Source of the DNA: Pratylenchus scribneri
Taxonomy: Eukaryota > Nematoda > Chromadorea > Rhabditida > Pratylenchidae
Assembly: GCA_030063045.1 (NCBI GenBank)
Contig: JAQSEB010000037.1
Location: forward strand, 1,364,001-1,428,000
Direction: 5' to 3'
DNA length: 64,000 bases
Both the position numbers and the translations under genes were made by a program. How positions within the stretch are numbered: the first letter of the stretch is position 1; the number at the start of each line of letters is the position of its first letter. Of the stretch, positions 46,901-58,200 are shown piece after piece. The notes below the pieces were generated by a model, which was given only the letters and a program-made list of their open reading frames with translations, had not been told where the DNA came from and did not search any database.

Positions 46901-48915
46901 GCAGAATGATTTGTGCTTGGCAGTCAAATTTGTTGAAGGGGGAAGGAGTGAAGTGCCACTTTTTGGAGTGGATCGACCACTTTGCTGATGAGTTTTAGGG
47001 AAATGGGCATAAAAATGGCGCGAATTTGGGTGTGGGAAGTGGATTTGATTTGAATGATTTTGAATGCTGTGCTCAACAAAAGGCGCGGGAAAATGGAGGA
47101 TTTATGTTGGGAGAAGGGCTTCCGGCCAAACACTTGACTTGGCCTTTTGCTGTTGGGCACTTGGCTTTGGTTGATGTGGTTGATGGACTGACCAAAAGTG
47201 GAACAAATAAATTTATTCGGAAATTAAAAAGCAAATCCAAATTTCCTCTCTCAACCTTTTCTTAAAATGGAGGAATTAGTTTAGTGCAAAACAGGCGGAA
47301 TTAAAACTTAGTTAGTCAAACAGGCGGAATAAAATTTATTTCTTACGTTATTAGGCAAAAAATATGCTGGTTTAAATTGCCATAAACCTATTTTTAAAAT
47401 AATTGTTTATGACTATTAGCCATAAAAAATAAAGTCCAAAAAACATTCCGTAAATAAAAAAAGGCGAATAATAATTTTTAAATTCCATTAATATTCCATA
47501 TTTCAATTTTGAATCAATTCCCCCATACGTTTACCTAAAAGTAAATGTGATAAATTAGATTTTAAAATGAGATAAGGGGCATCCATACAATTCAATTTCA
47601 CGCATCATTTCCAGTGAGAGGTAAAAGCGTGAACCGTTTTTCCATGCTTTTAATCGAATCTTCTTTCCCACTTGCGTATTTCCCCGGCCATTTTGTTTGC
47701 TTCTGTCCATCCAAAACATTATTGTTTGGCCCAATCAAATAATTCGCGCACAGCTATTTCCCATGCTACTTTTCGGTCACGGCTTTTAATCTCAAACAAA
47801 AATCTTTACATTTTTGTCAATTTGGCCTCATTCTTTTCCCAAAATCGAATCAAATTTGATCAGAATCAGAAAGGATCAGAAAAATAGAAAGTGCGAAAAA
47901 CATGTCCCCATTCGCGCAACGATTTTGATTACATGTCAAAAAGCAATGGGGAAAATAAGGACAAATAAAATAGAAAATGTGCTGCGCATTTTGCGCCCAT
48001 CCTTTTCCCCTCATTTTGTCCCATTACATGAAGCCAACAGCAGTGAGATGGCGCATTTTTAATCTTCCCTTCTCTCAAATCAAATCAACTACTGTTTTGG
48101 TTGTTTGCGCACATATTTTTGGCCCAATATTCATTTTATTTTATTTGAATGAAGAAATGCTCCTTATAATATTAAAATATTAAAATATTTTATTCAGAAT
48201 ATTTTAAAGAATAATATACACTATTTTTTAAGGCAATTATTTTAGTTCTAATTTCATCAGTGGGAAGAAATTTGTACACCCAAATTTATTTGAACCTTTC
48301 TAAATGAATATAAGCTGCTTTAAGTCTAACAAATTTAATTAAAACATATTATAGTCATAATTTAGATGAACTGATAAAAGAAAGAATTTGTATTATTGAT
48401 AGTAATTTGTAAAATTATAATCAAAAGCGGCAAACTAAGCTTGAATAAAGGAATTTGGGAGCAATTTTATTTTTAACAATCATTTTTATAAAGATACTCT
48501 ACAAAAAAAAAGCATAAACCAATGCCGAAAAAGTTTTATTAATAAGTTAGGAAGATTACTAAAAATATTCGGCTAATGCAAAAAATTCAGATAGCTTCCT
48601 TTAATCTACATTAATAAAAGTATTCTTTAGCTTATTAGCCTATTACATTTTTTAAACCAATATTTTATTAAAAATATAATTCTTGGTAATCTTTTGACTT
48701 TTCCCCAGTTGCTACTACTTTCCTCATCCAATTATTTTTGGCTGTTTTCTTCATTCCCGGCTTCTGGGGCGGTGCCTTTCTCCCTCCCTTTTCCGCCCTT
48801 ATTGGCTCGCCCCATCTCGTTAAAGTTAACCTCCCCCATTTCCCCATCAACATCAAATCCTCCCCCAATTCTATCCAATCCACTTGGGCTAATGCAAAAA
48901 TAATTGTTGACACGA
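43989..48915. other. Gene-poor region
   Basis: No gene supported despite many frames of 60-95 codons, which reflect pyrimidine-rich stretches (44.5-45.0, 46.5-46.8, 47.6-48.1 kb). At 47285-47335 there are two isolated ACAGGCGGAATTA copies belonging to the minisatellite family, including the same TTTTGCACTAA edge seen at 1850. Similar blocks at 44.2-44.4 kb and 45.2-45.5 kb (AAGCTCTACAAAATC / AAACTCTACAAAATC, ATCCATAAATTAA) look like dispersed repeats. Confidence 0.5.
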
Positions 48916-49254
48916 TTATTGTGCCGCCGGGGTCATGCCCTTCCTTATTTCCTTCCAAAACAAATTGAAACTTTCCTCCATCTTCAGCCTTAATTTTCTG
49001 CTTCCACCTTTAAAATATCCTTCCAAATCATCATTTGTTCCTTCGGTGATGCGTAAAAGAATTGGAAATAGCCAAAAGTTGAAGGGTAATTCCGAAGGGA
49101 AAATGACTTCTTGTGTCTTGTCCAAGGATTTGTGGGTGAGGGTGCCTAAAATTGGAGACCAAATTTGAGGAACATGACCCATCAAATGTTCAATGTTCCT
49201 CTTATTAAAATTTGCATTTTCCACTTGTCTTGCCAAATCCACACTGCTGCTCAT
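48916..49254 (-). CDS. Possible hypothetical protein
   Basis: A 112-codon frame starting MSSSVDLARQVENANFNKRN, then MGHVPQIWSPILGTL and FWLFPILLRITEGTNDDLEG. Codon use (CAA, AAT, TTG, GGC) resembles verified genes in this window better than the surrounding frames do, and the first 90 residues read like a folded intracellular protein. An overlapping frame (48668-48958) could be part of a spliced continuation via a donor near 48930, but no clear junction was found. No family is recognised. Confidence 0.35.
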   Translation of the reverse strand: MSSSVDLARQVENANFNKRNIEHLMGHVPQIWSPILGTLTHKSLDKTQEVIFPSELPFNFWLFPILLRITEGTNDDLEGYFKGGSRKLRLKMEESFNLFWKEIRKGMTPAAQ

Positions 49255-52200
49255 TTTATGCTTCCCTCCCCACCCCTCCTCCAAATTTCAATTCCCTAAT
49301 CTCATTTTTTAATCTTTTCCTAAATTTTTATGAAATTTCTCTCAGTTTTTGAATTTTAAAATGATATTAAAAAATTAGGGAAATTTTTAACTTATCAGAA
49401 AAATAATTTTTTGGCTATTATTATCAAATTTAGTAATTAATTTCAAAACTACTAATTTATTTCTGGTAAAAAAAATTATTTAATTATTTGTCATTAAATT
49501 GAATTTAAAACAAAAAAATTGACTAAAAAATAAAAAAAAATAAAATAAATTTTATGCAAAAAAAAAAAATAATTTTTTGCCACTTTTTCATTTTATTTAT
49601 TTCTTTCAAAATTCGGAAATTTATTTTTAATTGAAAATATATTAATTAATATTCCAATAAAATTTATATAGCAGAATATTTCCTTTTTTATTGACCAATT
49701 AATTTTTGACCATCGTTCCTTCCACTCTAAATAAAGTGTCCACCAATTCATTCGTTCATTGTTTATTAGGGAAGGCGAATTGGCCGTTCACTAGGCCAGC
49801 AATTGTGATGGGGGCTTAAGCCAACATTAAATTTTGGCCTAAAATGGCTTCTTTCCAATTTTATTATTGTTCTTCATATATTAAATATAGACCTAATTTT
49901 AGGCCCATCAATTCCCAACAATTATTTTATTTTATCATGTTTTTCATTTCCCAAAACAACCTAAACCTATTAAATTAAATTGTTAATTTTGGCACAAATC
50001 ATTTCAAATATTTTATTTAAATTAACCCAAAATGAAACTAAATTTGAAATAAAGAGCTTAAGCCAACATTATATTTTGACCTAAAATGGCTTCATTCCAA
50101 TTTTATTATTGTTCCTCTTATAGCCTACCCAATTTGAGGCCCATCAATTATTTTTATTTTTTTTATGTTTTCATATCCAAAAACAACCTACTATAAAATT
50201 GCCAATTTTATCTCGATCCATTTAAAGTAATTAATTGGAATTAATCCAAATTGAAAATGAATTTGGAAGAAATCCTGTGAAATTTTCGTGCAAATATTTT
50301 CAAATATAATTTTCCCATATTTTCCCTCTTCATTCCGGCAGTAAGTCAATTCGCGGAAACTGCAAACATAATATGTGTATATTATGCATTTTTTTCCCTC
50401 AATGTCCAATAAAAACCCCAACTTTCCCAAAGTTTTTGTGCCATTTTTGGATGATGGACTGATTTATGCGCGGACAATTTCCCCTTTCCACTTTCACCTT
50501 CTTTTCCAATATTTTCTCTACATTTTTTATTCGCGGAAATGGGGGAAGGAAATATGGTTTGTAGAGGAATATATTGGGTTCAGATTTGGGTTGAAAATGA
50601 AAAAGCAATTCTTATTATGGAAATGTCTTCTTTCTCTTCCATTTATTATATTTTGGGAAAATATTTAGAATTTGAGTGAATTCCGAGATATTTCCAATGG
50701 ATATATTTTTTTGGCATAATTTAGTTAAAAAATGTCATTTTTTAATTAATTTAATTAAAGAATTTATATTTTTTTAATATACCTTTAGAAAGTAACAAAA
50801 GATAAATAATTTACTAGAATTTAGGTTCTAAAAATAAGGGTAACGTATTTGATTTAATTAAATTAGAATTTCTAATTAATCATGAATTTTGAAAAATTTA
50901 AATATGATTTATTCCAAAGGAAGGCATTCTTCAATCTTCACCTTACAAATAATTTGTAATAAATTTAATTTTTTCTCATTTTAATTTGGATTTTTAAATA
51001 GGCAGCCTTTTTCACTTCCAGCCAAATGCCACTAATAAAATCTTTCCAATTTAGATTCTTTGTTCACATATTTTATTTCAAAAAATATTTTAGCACTTTA
51101 AATTTTAATTTTTAAGCAAGTTGGCCTTTAGATTTCTAGCCAAATTCAAAATAAAATTCCCATTTAAATGACCTTGAAAATGAATTGAAGGGAAATAAGG
51201 GCGAATTAAATGAAACGAATCCCTTCACCTCCAATTTTTGTTTCTTTCCTCACTTCCTCAATCCTTCCTCAATCCTCACCCACCTCTGCAAGGGAAGAGG
51301 AAACCGTTCAACGGGAAAAATGAAGGTGGAATTTGCGCTAATTGCGCCCTACAATCCCACTCAAATTTGGATGTATTTGCATTCGAATTTAATTCCAACT
51401 TCCAGCCCTTTCCCAACAAAAATGTTGGAGAACATTTTTCTGGATTCATCCTCCTTATTAATTGTCAATTCCATCATTTAATGAAGGAATCACTTTCCCA
51501 GCCAACCACCAAAATTGCATAATTGTCGACCATTTTTGCCTCTGTGGCAGATGGTTGGTTGGTTGGCTTGATGGAAAATTATATGGACTTGAATTTGATT
51601 GAATTGAGGGAATGTGGATTCTCACAGTCACCAATTTGGAATGGAATCCGATTTAATTTAGTAAGGAGGAATTAAATGGAAATTATCATCAAAATCCAAT
51701 ATTTAGGCCAATAGTCTTAACATAAGGAAAATATTTTTTTTTTAAATTTCAGACATTTTAAAAGAAAAATTTAACATAGCCAAAGTTCTCCATTACGGAA
51801 TGGATTCCATTTAAATTTGGCAAGGAGGAATTAAATAAAAAAAATGATCCCCAAAGCCAATATTTAGTTGAAGGGTCTTATTGAAAATATATTTTTGGTC
51901 AAATTTCAGACATTCACAATTGCTTTATTCAGGCATAAATTCGTTTAAATATCTCATTCTTTAATTCCCATAAATCATTTTGAACTTTAGATTTTGCACT
52001 GACTGAGCGAAAATTTTAGCCAAAATAAATTGTTAACAATTATTAATTTTTATAAAAAATCAGACAATTCGCTAAAAATCAAGACAATTCTGAAAAATCA
52101 AATCTGATTTAAAGGCCCTGATTTAATCTCTAAAAATTCCTTCATTTCCTAATTTATTTATTTCTTCTTGTTTTATTTTCTTTTTGCCGAGCTTAAAGAA

Positions 52201-53745
52201 GGGTAAAAATCTGTCATCAATAAAGCAAGAAGATGGGGCCAGATTGGAACATAAAATGAGGCCAAGGGCCAAAAAGGCATAAAAATGGCGGCTTTGGAAT
52301 GAAAAAAAGAACCAAGTTCAAAATTGAAAACACAAAATTTATTCTTCTCTGGCTTCTTTTCTTAATTTATGGCCTAAATTTGATGCATTTTCCCAAAATT
52401 TGTATAGTCAAAAGGATATCATCCTTCCAAATCATTCAGCGCCTTTTGGCTTTTCGGCACGCGCGCCAAAATCCCATTAATTTTGATCATAGCATTTATT
52501 CCTTCATTTCGGCCTTGTTCTCCTCCCATTTTTACGACCACCATCGGCACATCGGAAGGCAAAAATCTAAGGGGTGATTGAGGAATGAAAAAATTTTTTG
52601 AATGGCGCGTGGACTTTTCGTCGTCCTTTCGTCTCCAAATATTCTCCCAATTCCCTCCGTTCAGTACAAAAAAGATAAATTGCCGTCTTGCGCCTTCCAT
52701 CTTAATGAATAATGACAAAATGGGAGAGATTTTCGGAGATTTCAGTAAAGATCTCTCCTCCACATCGCTCCTATAAAGAATGGGCCATAAAATGTAAAAT
52801 GAGGCCAATGACAAATTTGAAAATATTTTTTGGTTGTGGGTGTAAAATATTTCCTCCTTCAAACTTTAAGAATTTCCAGTTTAAAATTTTCTAAAATATT
52901 TGGGAATATTTTCCAATAAGTACATTATTTATCATAATTTCATTGTTCACAGCTTAATCCCCAATTCTAATTTCTTTTAAATTTATGGCCTAATAATGAT
53001 TTTTACTTTCTATTTCTACTCAATTTCTTTTATCATCCATTTGCATTTTCGAATTATTGTTCTCATTAATTAGTATTATATAAACCTTTCATATATTGGC
53101 CACCAAACATTGAAAAGTTTCCCTCATCTTCTGTTAATGCTTTACATTTCCCTCATTACCCAAAACACTCAATTGTCGGCCAATTTTTTTCCAACCCAAT
53201 TTGTCGCATTTACAAAAATGTGAAAAAAACTAATAATAATCAAATCATGGAATGGGTCCTCCTCCTTTCATCTCGCACAAATCCTCCTCACAGAATGCGC
53301 CCAACGGGATTATAGTATTTTTGGGGTGCCGGCGGAAATGTGCGTCGCGCACAAAAATGCACGGGGAATTTGGGCCCCATTTCGCTTCCAATCATTCTCA
53401 TCCATCTTATGAAAGGGCATCCCCAATCCCCGTCCCATCACCCGGGATTAACGACCCACCAAAATGGGTAGAGGGGAGGGGGAATGGCCGGATTGCGCGC
53501 CGGCGGGGACGAAGAAGAAGAAGAAGATGGATCGGCACATCACAGGGAGAAGGATAAGGGAAAGGTCAATCCCTTTTGGGGCTATTTTTCCTGTCACCTG
53601 CCAAAACGTTCCCCATTCGTTCGGTCATTCCCCCCTTTCCCTCATTTCCTTTTGGTACCCCTTTTTAACCCGCCAACCCAGCCCCTCCCCTCCGCCCCTT
53701 TGCAATTTGCATCGTATTTCCGGCTGCTTTCCCTTCGCAGTCGCA
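49255..53745. other. Gene-poor region with local tandem duplications
   Basis: Two old tandem duplications are visible. One is at 49815-49920 and 50050-50150 (TAAGCCAACATTA, CCTAAAATGGCTTC, TTTTATTATTGTTC, GGCCCATCAATT). The other is at 51640-51735 and 51795-51890 (AAGGAGGAATTAAAT, CCAATATTTAG). 53.25-53.7 kb is GC-richer. No gene supported. Confidence 0.5.
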
Positions 53746-53749
53746 GGAG

Positions 53750-54205
53750 CTCTATTTTTATACAAAAATAATAATAAAAACAGGAGAAATTATTTGTTGG
53801 CACAATTTTACACCTTATAAAGGCGAATTTTTTTAGAACATGACATTCTCCCACACAATAATATTTGAATAGTACAAATTTGGTTATATGTAAATTTCCG
53901 CTATAAAGAGAATTTGTACGAATTAATCAGTGCGGCATAATAAAAAACCCAACAGAGAGGGGGAGGTATATCCCAATTCATTTTCTATTTTTGTACAACA
54001 ATAATAATAAAAACAAGAGGGATTGTTTGTTGGCACAATTTTGCATAATTCATCAAAACCGAATGTAATATTTTTTAGAAAAATAGACATTCTCCCATCG
54101 GCAAAATATTTTTATACAAAGTTGGCTCTAAATTACCTTCCTACCTCCCCCCTTCATCAAAAAGGGAATTTGTACGAATTAATCAGTGCGGAATGGGGAA
54201 ATAGG
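53750..54205. repeat. Tandem duplication of a ~235-bp non-coding block
   Basis: Copies at about 53750-53940 and 53985-54200 share ATAATAATAAAAACA, TTGTTGGCACAATTTT, GACATTCTCCCA and GAATTTGTACGAATTAATCA followed by GTGCGG. Islands of near-identity separated by diverged sequence suggest either selection on short blocks or uneven decay. Confidence 0.65.
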
Positions 54206-54418
54206 TTAGCGGCATGTACAAAAAGCATAAGAAGAGGGGATTATCTTTTTGATGGCGTGCTGCCTCCTTCCCTTTTTACTTTACCTCCAATTTTATTCTG
54301 CTGATATCGGCCACATTTTCAACTCACTACCCAAAAATTGGCAACAACCCCCATACATATTTCCCAATAAATTTCATTGCTGAAAGCTAATAAATTATAA
54401 TATTTTCACACTTTTGAT

Positions 54419-55291
54419 CAGTGTTGTCCAAATTTCAAATTCCTCGTCATTCGTCTCGTCCTCGTCTTGGCCTTTTTCAACCCCTCGTCATTCGTCTCGT
54501 CTTTCGTCTTGGCCTTTTTCAACCCCTCGTCATTCGTCTCGTCTTTCGTCTTGGCTTTTTTTACCCCTCGTCATTCGTCTCGTCTTTCGTCTTGGCCTTT
54601 TTTTACCCCTCGTCATTCGTCTCGTCTCTCGTCTCGGCCTTTTTTACCCCTCGTCATTCGTCTCGTCTCTCGTCTTTTTTTACCCCTCGTCAATCGTCTC
54701 GTCATTCGTCTTTTTTTACCCTCGTCATTCGTCTCGTCTTTTCGTCTTCTTTTTTTTCAAATTTAGGAAAGTTTATTTAAATTCAAAATTGAATATTCAT
54801 TTCAAGCAGAATATAGAATAGGCATGAAATAATGGAATATATTGAGAACAATTGAGGAAGAGGACCACACGGAAGGGAAGAGGGAAGGGAAGGAGGGAGG
54901 AGGGAATAGAGAGGACAGAGACAGAGGAGCGAGAGCGATAAACTTAGCGAAGAGAAAGGCCCAAACTACAAATGGAATGATTGAATTGGTAAATTGATTG
55001 CCCCCCGCCCCCCTCGTCATTCGTCCTCCCCCCTCGTCATTCGTCTCGTCCTCGTCTTGGCCTTTTTTACCCCTCGTCATTCGTCTCGTCTCTCGTCTCG
55101 GCCTTTTTTACCCCTCGTCATTCGTCTCGTCCTTTCGTCTTGGCTTTTTTTACCCCTCGTCATTCGTCTCGTCTTTCGTCTTGCCCTTTTTTACCCCTCG
55201 TCATTCGTCTCGTCTTTTCGTCTTTTTTTTGAGACGAGACGAGGACGAAGACGAGGACGAGACGAATGACGAGGACGTTTGGACAACACTG
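54419..55291. mobile_element. hAT-like element packed with CTCGTC satellite
   Basis: Perfect 14-bp terminal inverted repeat CAGTGTTGTCCAAA / TTTGGACAACACTG. Perfect 8-bp target duplication CTTTTGAT (54411-54418, 55292-55299). A CAGTG terminus plus an 8-bp duplication is the hAT signature. Inside are two tracts (54440-54750 and 55010-55230) of CCTCGTCATTCGTCTCGTC plus a T-rich spacer, and a short inverted GACGAG tract at the right end. The middle 54750-55000 is unique, with a GGGAAGAGGGAAGGGAAGG purine tract. There is no transposase; long frames inside are products of the satellite. Confidence 0.9.
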
Positions 55292-55299
55292 CTTTTGAT

Positions 55300-58200
55300 G
55301 AATAAAATTTGAGGCAATTGAAAAACATAATAAAAAGTAATTTGGCAAAATAACTAATTAAATTAAAAATTTGTGCAAATTAAAATGTCCACTTGAACAA
55401 ATCATTTGTATGGATAGGGTTTTTTGAATTATTAGAATTATCAATTTAATATGGTAAAATAAATTTGGCCATAAAAACATTGCTAACAAAATCTCAGTAC
55501 CCAACATATCCTTCAATTATAATTATTAAATTTCCGAGCAAAGTAAATGGCAAAATATTCACTTAAAGATAATGCCTTATGGCTTAATCCCAACAAAAAT
55601 TCCAAAATTAGGCGTCTTTATTACTATACTAATAAAACTTTCCGCCACTCATTATCCCCTTTCTACTCCCTTTTGGCCACAATATGTTTTTGTTTTCGCG
55701 TGACAAATGTGGCTGGCCACCGGGCCCAAATGAATCATATTTTTCGGACACACTGATGAGAGTGAGTCCATCCAAATACATATTGGCTTTAAAAAGAAGA
55801 AGAAGCTTCTTCCAAAGGACCCAATAAAAGGAGGAAATGGGGCCAGCGAACATGCCATCAGCCCAATGGCAAATGTTTTGATCCATTGTCCACTTTCTTG
55901 GCCCTTTTCCCCTCTGCCAATTCATCATTTTTTTTGTTGGGGACATTCCCGAAGATGGTTGGACGGCCATCTGCCTCCTTCCACTTCTTCTCGGCGGATA
56001 GTGACAATCATTTTTCATTCTCGTTGTCCCAAATAAAGCCCCTGAGATAAATCCTCATATACCTAAGATACATAAAATGAGCTTAAAAAATTAAAAAAAA
56101 ACTCAATATTTTCTAAAGTTCGTTGAATTTATTATAAAAATAATAAATAATATTAATATTTAATAACAACTTACTTATTCATATTTTTATGACAAAAATT
56201 ACACCAATAAATTAAAATTTTAATTATCTTAGTAATTCATTTCGGTCTCTAATTAATGAATTTAATTAATATTTATTTTTGCAAATTTTATTCTTAAAAA
56301 TTCATCAAATATTTTATTAAAATGGGTGGAAAATATTTCGAGAAAAAATAAAATATAAAAATGAATAATTTATTTTTATATTTCTAATTTAATTCTCAAT
56401 ATGAAAAATTCCTCTTTTTCTTTTGCACTTTTAATGGGCCACACATTTCTTCAAAGCCCCATTTTTTAAAATTAGACCAAATTGACTTCTCTTAAATTTA
56501 CCAACTCAACCACCCAACCAAAAATATTTTCGTGCCAAATCACTGTCCATCATTTATTTTTTGAATAGGTTATTTTGTGGTGGCTGACTGAAGGCCAATT
56601 ATAAAAATCTTTTTTGGCGCTCCATTCCCCACCAACCAATTCAGTCCATTTTCCCATTTTTTATTTTGATGTCCAGCTGCGTTTTCCTCCAAGATAATTT
56701 GGTGGGCCGGCTGCCGGCAAAAAGGAGAAAGGGGAGTTTTTGCTTTTCGCCACCCCAAAATTGCCGCCCCCGGAAAGGGCCGATTTAATTAAATTCACAC
56801 GCATGTGCCAGTCGGTCATTCAAAAAGAATGTAAAGAAAGGAAGAAAATAGAAGAGGAGGAAATGTGCCAAAAAATTGCAGGAAAATGCCAGCAGCGTTG
56901 ACCATTGAAAAATTGGCAAAACCAAATCCTTTCGCCTAGGGCGCAATACGCAATATTAAAAGCGAATTTACAAGTGCAAAAATTATAGGAAAATGTCAAA
57001 TTCAGGCAAAATTGTCGAACTGAATTATTTACTAAAAAAATTTTTAAGCTTATTATTTAAATATTTTAATTAAAATTTATCTATTCTATATTTTAAATTA
57101 AATTATTAAATTTTAAGAACAATTTTATGCAACCCATAAAATATTTGGGGTAAAAAAATTATAAATTCTACTGGAAAAATTGAAATTAAAAAATCATGCC
57201 AAAAAACAAGATCAATTTGCTTAAAAAATATTTAAAAAAAAAATTGAAAATCTATTTTTTGACATAATTTTATTTAAATGAAATTTAAGGCGATTATTAA
57301 AAATTTTAATTCAAATTTATTTATTTTTAAATTAATTTTTTAAAATTATAAAAAAAATTTTGTACAACTTATAAAATATTTGATATAAAAAAATTATTAA
57401 ATTTCATTAGAAGAATTGAATTTATAAAATGTGGTTAGATAACAACGATCAATTCTATTAAAAAAATAAAATAAAAAGTTTTGTTGATATAATTTTACTA
57501 AAAAACATTTTTAGGATGATTATTAAAATTTTTAATTCAAATTTATTTATTTTTAAATTAAATTTTTAAAAAAAAGTCTTAAATAATGCATTCATTTTGC
57601 TTAAAAATAAGTTTAAAAAATAAAATAAATTAAAATAAAATATTAAAAATTTCATTGCTAAAAATTTTTTCCAGAAAATACTAATTATACTTTCACGTAA
57701 ATATAAAAAAATAAAAGGGAAATGGCCAATTTTGTCCATCGACCATTTTTCTCTCTCGGAGGAAATTATTCGGCATTTTGTGGGGGAAAATGCCGCCGCC
57801 CTAGGCCAAATGACCCTTCCGAGTCCCCTTCCCCTTTTCCACAAATAGGAAAACTTCCTCCACTTTCCTCCTTTCATTTTGGAGTCCAATTCCCCGGCTA
57901 AAATAGTTGGAAATTGAGCTACCCAATCCCAGAGTAATTTTGAAAAGGTCTCCATTTTACAGACATTTTATTTTCACTTTTTTTTTGTGAATTTTTTTCT
58001 CCATTTTAATTTAAAAATTTAATTTTTCTTTAAATTATAATTTTTTTTTCTCCATTTTTTCTTTTTTAATTTAATTTCCAAGAAAGCTGATAGTTGACAC
58101 ATTTTATGTAAATTTAAAAAAATGCAACAGAAAAAGTTGAAAACAAAATCCAACAAAAACGCATTCCTTTCTTCCATTATTTTATGCTAATTTTGACTAC

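Noticed and set aside
52419..52862. 147-codon minus-strand frame
   Set aside because: No signal peptide, domain or splice partner; composition follows the local purine/pyrimidine skew.
54414..55312. Several overlapping frames rich in SSFVSSF or RHSSRL
   Set aside because: They are products of the CTCGTC satellite inside the hAT-like element; all phases are open and have no other support.
55629..56018. 129-codon minus-strand frame
   Set aside because: Overlapped by another frame of similar quality and without family features.
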